From the NCBI GenBank assembly GCA_002449845.1, contig DJXW01000014.1, forward strand, positions 84,188 to 148,187: a DNA stretch of 64,000 bases, written 5' to 3'. Positions 18,148 to 24,546 of this stretch are shown here, in pieces. The notes under the pieces were generated by a model. That model was not told where the DNA came from. It did not search any database and saw only the letters and a program-made list of their open reading frames with translations. The stretch's first letter is position 1. Every line of letters starts with the position of its first letter. Position numbers and translations under genes: made by a program. Source of the DNA: Prevotella sp. UBA6994 (GTDB taxonomy: Bacteria; Bacteroidota; Bacteroidia; Bacteroidales; Bacteroidaceae).

Positions 18148-19272
18148 ATGATGAAGAAATTATTATTTGTATGTCTCTGCTTTCTAAGTACCATAAATGC
18201 AGGGGCTCAATCATTTGTATTTCCTATGGGCTTTGTGTTTCCTTTTTTTGATTTAAATATTGATGTGAAATCTAATAAAGTTTATTTTCGCATTGCTTCT
18301 TATTTTGATAAGTACCCTTATAACAATATTATTAAGAAAGAAACCTTTTTCAAGAGCTATATTATTACAGAATTGGAACATGGGGTTTTAAATGAAAAGG
18401 TTTGTATTAGAATGATTTTAAAAGAAACTAAATCAGGAAAACTATTAGGCACTGTTCTTTATTTATATGAATATGAAAATGGAACAACAAGTGTTCGGTG
18501 GTTTGTAAAAGAAATGGATAAGGAAAACTTTCAAGCTTCAGATTATGCCATCTTTGAAACGCCTTCTGGGGGTGTTGGTGAAGATGGACCACGTTCTGTA
18601 CAGGAGTTTAAAAAATTATTAAAATATGTAAAGACGCATCCTATAGGTGATTCTTCCTCGCAATCAAAGACCACACCATCACAAACACAGCCAAAGACAA
18701 CAACATCTCGTGCTTATATCAGTTGTCCAGACAACAACCATCCTCATGTCATTGACCTTGGACTTCCCAGCGGTACGAAATGGGCATGTTGCAATGTTGA
18801 TGCCAAAAAGCCAGAAGATTATGGTGGGTATTATGCGTGGGGCGAAACATCTACGAAAACAGAGTATTCTTCGTCAAACTATCGTTATGAAGGTGTAAAC
18901 ATAGGTAGCGATATTAGAGGAACTCAATATGATGTGGCTCATGTAAAATGGGGAGGTAAGTGGCAAATGCCCACCCAAGAGCAAATCAAGGAATTAGATG
19001 ATAATTGTAAGTATGAATGGACAACATTGAATGGTGTGAAAGGAGGAAAGTTTACTGGACCAAATGGAAAAAGTATATTTATTCCCGCTGCTGGCTACCG
19101 CTCGAACGGCGACCTCTACATCGCTGGTAGCTACGGCAACTATTGGTCGTCCACGCAGTACCCGGACTACTCGTACTACGCCTACGACCTCGACTTCTAT
19201 TCGGGCCTCGCCAGCTGGTACTACTTCGACCGCTTCTACGGTCAAAGTGTGCGCCCCGTGGTCAGAAATTAG
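18148..19272 (+). CDS. Secreted FISUMP-domain protein with a probable hypervariable C terminus
   Basis: An exported 374-residue protein with a signal peptide MMKKLLFVCLCFLSTINAGA. Residues 25-165 form an unrecognised N-terminal domain, followed by a Ser/Thr/Gln-rich linker (about 168-190). The C-terminal Fibrobacter-succinogenes-major-paralogous (FISUMP) domain has VIDLGLPSGTKWACCNVDA, YYAWGETS, WQMPTQEQIKEL and NYWSSTQYPDYSYYAYD. This C-type-lectin-like fold is a known display scaffold for diversity-generating retroelements. The first ~930 bases are A/T-rich with tat/aat/gat codons. From 19081 the codon use switches abruptly to NNC (see next entry). The ligand is unknown. Confidence 0.85.
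   Translation: MMKKLLFVCLCFLSTINAGAQSFVFPMGFVFPFFDLNIDVKSNKVYFRIASYFDKYPYNNIIKKETFFKSYIITELEHGVLNEKVCIRMILKETKSGKLLGTVLYLYEYENGTTSVRWFVKEMDKENFQASDYAIFETPSGGVGEDGPRSVQEFKKLLKYVKTHPIGDSSSQSKTTPSQTQPKTTTSRAYISCPDNNHPHVIDLGLPSGTKWACCNVDAKKPEDYGGYYAWGETSTKTEYSSSNYRYEGVNIGSDIRGTQYDVAHVKWGGKWQMPTQEQIKELDDNCKYEWTTLNGVKGGKFTGPNGKSIFIPAAGYRSNGDLYIAGSYGNYWSSTQYPDYSYYAYDLDFYSGLASWYYFDRFYGQSVRPVVRN
19081..19269 (+). other. Candidate DGR variable region (codons 312-374 of the FISUMP protein)
   Basis: This block is much richer in G+C than the rest of the gene. Nearly all codons end in C or G: eleven TAC, five GAC and three TTC, against only two AAC. In FISUMP paralogues the matching positions are typically Asn (AAC). 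Here they read Tyr, Asp, Phe, Ile, Leu or Ser, which are single or double changes at the first two bases of AAC. That is the expected product of adenine-directed mutagenic reverse transcription. The final GQSVRPVV segment is invariant-looking, as expected of an initiation-of-homing end. No reverse transcriptase, accessory gene or template repeat is in the window. Confidence 0.55.
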
Positions 19273-19305
19273 TGCATCCTTACCCAAATGAAAACGCAAA
19301 CCAAT

Positions 19306-19390
19306 GCCATATTTATCGCAGGGGGTGTGGTGGGGTGCAGGCTCCCAAGCCTGCGTGAAACCCCACGACAACCCCTGCGACAAATATGGC
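19306..19390. repeat. 85-bp cruciform-forming inverted repeat after the FISUMP gene
   Basis: Arms of 31 bases (19306-19336 and 19360-19390) match at 28 positions. Inside them is a second hairpin, GCAGGCT-CCCA-AGCCTGC, and a 5-base bulge. It begins 34 bases after the stop codon. It lacks a T-run, so a simple terminator is unlikely. DGR targets commonly have a hairpin or cruciform just downstream of the variable region. An extragenic palindromic element is the alternative. Confidence 0.8.
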
Positions 19391-19424
19391 TCAAACGAAA
19401 TGAATGGGAAACAATTCACAATTA

Positions 19425-19504
19425 AAGGTCTAAGGATTTATGGATGAAAGGATATTCGTAGTTTACATCATTAAAATCCTAAAATCCCTAAATCCTTAGA
19501 CCTT
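19425..19504. repeat. Inverted pair of the AAATCCTTAGAC repeat
   Basis: AAGGTCTAAGGATTTA at 19425-19440 and TAAATCCTTAGACCTT at 19489-19504 form a perfect 16-bp inverted repeat with a 48-base interior. The right side, including CCTAAAATCCCTAAATCC, matches the repeat at the start of the window. Together with the 85-bp repeat it accounts for most of the 19273-19654 gap. Confidence 0.8.
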
Positions 19505-19654
19505 GAAGACTTGTCTCGAAGAGAGGAAGTAAAGTGGTCAAATTCGACCACGTTAAAATACGGGTTGTGTATCATCTCCCAAGTACCAAGAAACTCAATC
19601 GTGTATCTTGTACGAATCTAATTCATGATGATGTCTGCTGTTCGACTTTCAGAC

Positions 19655-20393
19655 CTATTTTAGAAGATTTCTGTTACTATTTCCCTCTAAAACCATCATC
19701 TGCTGAATAGCAATCTGATTGAGTTTCAGAAGTCTTTCTCCTTGTGGAACTCCTTCATTGATAAGTACGGCATTAATGTTTTCCATGTTTGAGAGGCAAA
19801 TCAACTCATTGATGGTTGCATAATCACGGATATTGCCCTTCAAGTCTGGATTTGCTTCGCGCCATTGCTTGGCTGTCATTCCAAACATTGCCACATTCAG
19901 CACGTCAGCCTCTTCTGCATAGATGATACTGGCTTGTGCAGCGGTTATCTCTTCTGGTATCAGATGGCTCTTGATAGCATCCGTATGGATATGGTAGTTG
20001 ATTTTGGAGAGTTCTCGTTTGGCAGTCCAACCCAATTGCTTTTGTTCCTCAGCTTTCAGTCGTTGAAACTCCATGACAAGATAAAGCTCAAACTCAACTG
20101 ATACCCAATTGGCAAATTTGAAGGCAATATCACGCTGGGCATAAGTACCGCCCCTTGCTCCGTTTTTTGTAAAAATACCGATAGCCGCAGTTAATTCTAT
20201 CCATTTAGTTGGGCTCATGGTGAAAGAGTTGCTACCAGCTTGTGCCAAAAGGGGGTTGAATTCGACCCCTTTAAAGTTTGGGTTATTCAATTTTTCCCAA
20301 AGCCCCAAATACTCCAGTGTATTCTTTTGGCGCATCCAATTCTTAACAACATCTTTCGGCTCTGTAGCATTTGAGGTTATTGTTTTGAGTCTA
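19655..20393 (-). pseudogene. 5'-truncated KilA-N domain protein
   Basis: KilA-N domain protein, a DNA-binding family typical of phages and mobile elements. The best ATG (20335) gives 226 residues starting MRQKNTLEYLGLWEKLNNPN, with GGTYAQRDIAFKFANWVSVEF as the domain signature. The reading frame stays open 19 codons upstream of that ATG, and the residues there (TSNATEPKDVVKNW) still fit the family. The frame then hits a TAA at 20394-20396, before the usual YISLTD start of the domain. The gene therefore seems to have lost its true start and ~25 or more residues. A promoter box sits just upstream, so a shortened product from the internal ATG remains possible. Confidence 0.65.
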
Positions 20394-20407
20394 TATTAAT
20401 TTCCTTG

Positions 20408-20415
20408 CAAAGTTA
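20408..20415 (-). promoter_or_regulatory. Sigma box TAACTTTG next to the truncated KilA-N gene
   Basis: The minus strand reads TAACTTTGCA only ~15 bases upstream of the stop that closes the KilA-N frame. It may be the promoter of the original gene or of what replaced its 5' end. Confidence 0.4.
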
Positions 20416-20477
20416 AGCATTATTATTGAAATCATATCATTTTGTATCAAAAATTGATGAATTGTTGGCGTTATATT

Positions 20478-20507
20478 TTGAATTGTCAGTATATTTGTGT
20501 ATTTTTG
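20478..20507 (+). promoter_or_regulatory. Full promoter of the NhaC antiporter gene
   Basis: TTG, 19 bases, then TATTTTTG, with a further T before the TTG. This is a textbook Bacteroidota promoter. It predicts a ~115-base leader containing the whole 22-bp repeat array. Confidence 0.65.
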
Positions 20508-20529
20508 TGAAGAATTATAAGTATCATGA

Positions 20530-20614
20530 GGTAACCATGTAAGGAACCGTTGGTAACCATATAAGAAACCATCGGTTACCATGCAAGAAACCGATGGTTA
20601 CATAGTAAGGAAAC
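20530..20614. repeat. 22-bp tandem repeat, 3.8 copies, in the nhaC leader
   Basis: Units begin at 20530, 20552, 20574 and 20596. They share the form GGT[A/T]ACCAT followed by AAGRAACC. Copies differ at several positions, mostly as paired changes. The array ends 13 bases before the start codon, so it must be in the transcript and could affect translation. Confidence 0.9.
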
Positions 20615-20627
20615 AAATCGAAAGAAA

Positions 20628-22034
20628 ATGATAGCATTTGTACCATTTCTCGTTTTAATCGTCTTGCTTATTTGCTGCATCACGGTATTTGGCAATTCCA
20701 CGCTTGATGGAGCCAGTCAGGTGGTCTTGTTGATTGCCTCTGCATCCTGTGTCCTTGTGGGGTGGATGCGGAAACGGTTGGAATGGGAGACGTTAGAACG
20801 AGAGATGACGGATAAGGTGGCAAGTTGTACGCCCTCCATCATCATCCTCCTGCTCATTGGAGCCATTAGCGGAACGTGGATGGTGTCGGGAATCGTTCCC
20901 ACCATGATTTATTACGGTATGCAAATCCTTCATCCCCAGTGGTTTCTCGTCAGTAGTTGCTTGCTTTGTGCCATCATCAGTCTGTTAATCGGTTCTTCTT
21001 GGACAACGATAGCCACCATTGGCGTTGCCTTGATGGGTATTGGCAAGGCTCATGGGTTTGATGACGGGTGGATAGCGGGCTCTATTATCAGTGGAGCATA
21101 TTTCGGCGATAAGCTCTCACCTTTGTCTGATACCACCGTACTGGCATCAAGCGTGGGAGGAACACCACTTTTTACCCATATCAAATATATGATGTACACC
21201 ACGGTACCTACCTTTTGCATTGCGTTGTCCATCTTTCTGATTACAGGATTGTCGATGAATGTGACCACGGTGGGTAATGTTGGCGAGTTTTCGGAAGGAT
21301 TGAGCCATACCTTCCTCATATCCCCTTGGCTATTGCTGGTTCCCATCATTGTTGGAGTAATGATTGCTCGCAGATGGCCATCGTTGGTGGTGCTGTTCAT
21401 TGCAACCTTAATAGCTGCTTTCGTGGCATTGTTTTTCCAGCAAGACCTACTTTGTGAGATTTCCAACAATGGCAACGAGCCCGAATTTATGATACTCTAT
21501 GAGGGCGTGATACGTGCCTGCTATGACTCTACCAACATCGATACTGGTAATGAGATGCTGAACCAATTGGTTAGAACGCGGGGAATGGCAGGAATGATGC
21601 CTACGGTATGGTTGATTATTTGTGCACAGGTGTTTGCCGGGGCACTTACCGCTACGGGATTGTTGAAGGAAATGATGGAATATATACTCAGAATGGTGCG
21701 AGGCACGTTCTCGTTGGTGGCTTCTACCGTGATGAGCGGAATATTCCTCAACATCACCACAGCCGACCAATTCCTGTCTATCATATTGACCAGTTCCATG
21801 TTCAAGGAAACCTATAAAAAACATGGATTGGAAAGCAGACTGCTCAGTAGAAGTTGTGAGGACGGAGGTACCGTAACGTCTGTTCTCGTACCTTGGAACA
21901 CGTGCGGTCTAACCCAAAGCACAGTGTTGGGTGTTGCCACGTTGACTTATCTGCCTTATTGTTTCTTCAACATTCTCTCACCTATAGTGAGCATGATAGT
22001 GGCAGCTTTAGGGTGGAAGATTTATAAGAAGTAA
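20628..22034 (+). CDS. nhaC: NhaC-family Na+/H+ antiporter
   Basis: Inner membrane antiporter of the NhaC family, 468 residues with about 11-12 hydrophobic segments. Family landmarks are GAISGTWMVSGIVPTMIYYG near residue 85, SSWTTIATIGVALMGIG, and SIISGAYFGDKLSPLSDTTV around 150-170. The GGTVTSVLVPWNTCG segment lies near the C terminus. It exchanges protons for Na+ (some relatives exchange malate/lactate or other ions), supporting pH and sodium homeostasis. The gene is monocistronic, with its own promoter and a repeat-bearing leader. Confidence 0.9.
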   Translation: MIAFVPFLVLIVLLICCITVFGNSTLDGASQVVLLIASASCVLVGWMRKRLEWETLEREMTDKVASCTPSIIILLLIGAISGTWMVSGIVPTMIYYGMQILHPQWFLVSSCLLCAIISLLIGSSWTTIATIGVALMGIGKAHGFDDGWIAGSIISGAYFGDKLSPLSDTTVLASSVGGTPLFTHIKYMMYTTVPTFCIALSIFLITGLSMNVTTVGNVGEFSEGLSHTFLISPWLLLVPIIVGVMIARRWPSLVVLFIATLIAAFVALFFQQDLLCEISNNGNEPEFMILYEGVIRACYDSTNIDTGNEMLNQLVRTRGMAGMMPTVWLIICAQVFAGALTATGLLKEMMEYILRMVRGTFSLVASTVMSGIFLNITTADQFLSIILTSSMFKETYKKHGLESRLLSRSCEDGGTVTSVLVPWNTCGLTQSTVLGVATLTYLPYCFFNILSPIVSMIVAALGWKIYKK

Positions 22035-22064
22035 GATGGAATTAGCGTAGCATGGTGATGGATA

Positions 22065-22094
22065 CAAAAAATGAGAGACCTTGAGCCTCTCATT
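22065..22094 (-). terminator. Terminator of the partner-switching operon
   Basis: On the minus strand AATGAGAG-GCTCAAGGT-CTCTCATT forms an 8-bp stem followed by TTTTTTG. It is 20 bases past the stop of the second STAS gene and can also face the convergent nhaC transcript. Confidence 0.75.
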
Positions 22095-22114
22095 AGATGA
22101 AGTGAATCAACATG

Positions 22115-22420
22115 TTAATTCTTTATTTCAAAAAGGTTTAGGAATCCCGTAATCTTGAAAACCTCCTTGATGTCTTCGTTGACGTTGATAACCGTTAAGT
22201 GACCACCTTTCGCTGAGGTCTCCTTACGGAGCATCAAGAACAAACGGAGCCCCGAACTGCTGATGTACTTGAGTTCAGTGCAGTCGATGGTAATTTCTTG
22301 GTCGGCATTTTCAATGAGTTCCCCAAAATCCTTTTGGGCTTCCACAGCGGCAGGTGTGTCGAGCCTGCCAACGAGATTTACTTGATAACCATTATCTGTC
22401 TTTTTGATATCTATTTCCAT
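22115..22420 (-). CDS. STAS-domain anti-sigma factor antagonist (distal copy)
   Basis: A single STAS domain of 101 residues, similar to SpoIIAA/RsbV. The switch motif reads CTELKYISSSGLRLFLML, with serines at the usual phosphorylation position. It is the last gene of the operon, 14 bases after a second STAS gene. In such systems the unphosphorylated STAS protein binds a kinase/anti-sigma partner and releases its target. The phosphatase and kinase domains are encoded three genes upstream. Confidence 0.92.
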   Translation of the reverse strand: MEIDIKKTDNGYQVNLVGRLDTPAAVEAQKDFGELIENADQEITIDCTELKYISSSGLRLFLMLRKETSAKGGHLTVINVNEDIKEVFKITGFLNLFEIKN

Positions 22421-22434
22421 TCTATCTTTTGAAA

Positions 22435-22734
22435 TTAAAGATTAAAGATACCGTCAAATCCAGTCATCTTGAAAACTTTCAGGATTTCATCGTTAAGGTT
22501 CACGATGTTCACCTTGCTGCCTACGGCAATGGCATTTTTCTTGATGGCTAACAAAATACGAAGACCAGAGCTACTGATGTATTCCAGTTTCTCACAGTCA
22601 ATGATGATGTCGTGTCCCGTACAGTCTTTCAGTACTGACAATTCCTTTTCAGTCTTTTCTGCGGAGGCAGTGTCGAGCCTTCCTTCCAATGTGGCAACAT
22701 ACTTGCCGTCTTTTTCACAAAATGTAGTTTTCAT
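22435..22734 (-). CDS. STAS-domain anti-sigma factor antagonist (proximal copy)
   Basis: A 99-residue STAS domain protein with the motif CEKLEYISSSGLRILLAIKK. It is clearly paralogous to the following gene (similar length, same ISSSGLR core) but diverged outside the motif, so the two may have different partners or phosphorylation rates. It lies 18 bases after the SLC13 transporter gene. Confidence 0.92.
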   Translation of the reverse strand: MKTTFCEKDGKYVATLEGRLDTASAEKTEKELSVLKDCTGHDIIIDCEKLEYISSSGLRILLAIKKNAIAVGSKVNIVNLNDEILKVFKMTGFDGIFNL

Positions 22735-22752
22735 ATTATTAATGTTATTATG

Positions 22753-24543
22753 TTATATCGGATAAATGATGTTTACGATGAATAGACACGCAGTGAGCAA
22801 TATCACGTGCATGAGTAAGCCAATCTTCATGAAGTCGGTAAACTTATAGCCGCCAGGACCATAAATCAGCATGAGCGTGCTGGAACCAATGGGGGTGGCA
22901 AAGCTAATGGTTATTGAAATCATCAAGGAGATGACAAATGGCAGAGGGTTACATCCCAATACGGTAGCTTCTTGAAAGACGATAGGGAAGAATACGCCGC
23001 TTGCTCCAACGTCGCTGATAAACTCGCTTACGATAGAGGCGAGCAGACACATTACAATCATGATAATATATGGGTTGTGTCCACAGATGTTTAACACCCC
23101 CATAGCAATGACATCGGCAATGCCCAACTTGGTGATGGCGGTACTGATGACCATCGTGCAGCCCAAGATGAGCAGCAGTTCCCATTCTATATATTTGGTC
23201 ACTTTCTGAATCTTGCAGCATTTAAATAACAACATGGCTCCAGCTGCCATCATGGTCGTAGCCATCAATGGCATGATATGAAACGAGGAGAGAATGAACA
23301 TCCCTAAAAGAATGATGGCAGAGATGACGGTCTTCTTGCCTAACTGCGGAACAAAATGAGAATCGAAGAAATTCAAGCTGCCTTTTGTCAGCATCTCCAC
23401 CTTTTGTTCGTTTTTTTGTGGACATTCAAAAAGCAAGGAGTCGCCTGCCCTTAATTCCACTTCGCGAGGTTGCATGTCGATACGGTTTCCTTGACGGGCA
23501 ACGGCAACAAGCACCATGTCCATGCGATGCTCAAACTCGTTTTCACTCATCTTCGTTCCTATCAGGTCACTGTTGAAACCAATGTAGGCAGTGCGCAGTT
23601 TACGGTTGGTGTCGATTTCGCTCATGCTAAACACGTGATGGTCGGCAGCTACCAATCCATGTGTGTGCTTCAATTCCAGAATCTCATTGATTTGACCTGA
23701 GTAAATCAAACGGTCGCCTCCAAAGATGAACTCGTCTTGGGGAACGGGCGAGATAATCTCTTTGTCAAACCTGACAATCTCTATCAGTGAACCACCCCTG
23801 ACGTTCATCAATCCTGTTTCAGCAACGGTCTTGCTCACTGCATCGTTGTCTGAGGGTACCAACAGCTCAACGGTGTAGTCGCTTGTGGATTCAAAAGAAG
23901 ACTCTGGCGACCGACGGCTTGGAATCATGTTTCGGAACAAGACAACCGAGATGATTCCCACGACGGTACAGAATAGTCCAGGAATAAACGGTACAAATAG
24001 GTGCATTGAAGACCCTGTTTGGTCAGCGTAAAGACCAGATATAATCAGGTTAGATGAGTTCCCTATCAACGTACATGAGCCACCCAATGTTGCAGCATAG
24101 CTCAATGGAATCAGCAGACGTGAAGGTTCTGTTCCCAATCGTCGAGCCCAAATCTTAACCACGTCGATAAACAGAACCACCACATTCACGGAGTTAAGCA
24201 CTGCTCCCAATGCTGCCATCGGAACCATGAGCTTCACGATGGCCATCTTGAAGTTCTTAGGTACGCCTAAAAAGTTCTTTGTCAACCAATACAAGAATCC
24301 CGATTGCATCAAGCCCGCCATCACCACGAAGAAAGCGGCATGTACCACCACCGGCTCGCTTCCGAATCCAGCCATTCCCTCTTGTTCGGTTACAATCCCA
24401 AACATCAAGAGAATCGTAATGGCACCCAGAAACGCCACTTCCGCAGGAATATGGGTACGTGCCATTACCACAAAGATGCTGAAAATCGTGACAATGGTAA
24501 TCCAGGCGTAAAGGTTCAGACCTAAGTAAACGATGCTCTCCAT
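22753..24543 (-). CDS. SLC13/DASS-type permease with two RCK_C domains
   Basis: A 596-residue membrane transporter of the SLC13 (CitM/ArsB-like ion transporter) family. The N-terminal membrane half contains TLGGSCTLIGNSSNLIISG. A soluble insert (about 215-390) holds two TrkA-C/RCK_C-type ligand-binding modules (for example VRGGSLIEIVRFDKEIISPV). The second membrane half contains FISDVGASGVFFPIVF and ATPIGSSTLMLIYGPGGY. Substrates in the family include dicarboxylates, sulfate and other anions, and I cannot choose among them. It starts 3 bases after the SpoIIE-family gene, so tight co-expression is certain enough to suggest functional coupling. Confidence 0.88.
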   Translation of the reverse strand: MESIVYLGLNLYAWITIVTIFSIFVVMARTHIPAEVAFLGAITILLMFGIVTEQEGMAGFGSEPVVVHAAFFVVMAGLMQSGFLYWLTKNFLGVPKNFKMAIVKLMVPMAALGAVLNSVNVVVLFIDVVKIWARRLGTEPSRLLIPLSYAATLGGSCTLIGNSSNLIISGLYADQTGSSMHLFVPFIPGLFCTVVGIISVVLFRNMIPSRRSPESSFESTSDYTVELLVPSDNDAVSKTVAETGLMNVRGGSLIEIVRFDKEIISPVPQDEFIFGGDRLIYSGQINEILELKHTHGLVAADHHVFSMSEIDTNRKLRTAYIGFNSDLIGTKMSENEFEHRMDMVLVAVARQGNRIDMQPREVELRAGDSLLFECPQKNEQKVEMLTKGSLNFFDSHFVPQLGKKTVISAIILLGMFILSSFHIMPLMATTMMAAGAMLLFKCCKIQKVTKYIEWELLLILGCTMVISTAITKLGIADVIAMGVLNICGHNPYIIMIVMCLLASIVSEFISDVGASGVFFPIVFQEATVLGCNPLPFVISLMISITISFATPIGSSTLMLIYGPGGYKFTDFMKIGLLMHVILLTACLFIVNIIYPI

Positions 24544-24546
24544 AGT

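Noticed and set aside
19306..19390. Simple rho-independent terminator
   Set aside because: The arms are far longer than needed and neither side has a T-run.
20530..20614. Possible small CRISPR array
   Set aside because: The repeats are directly adjacent with no spacers and diverge from one another. No cas genes are in the window.
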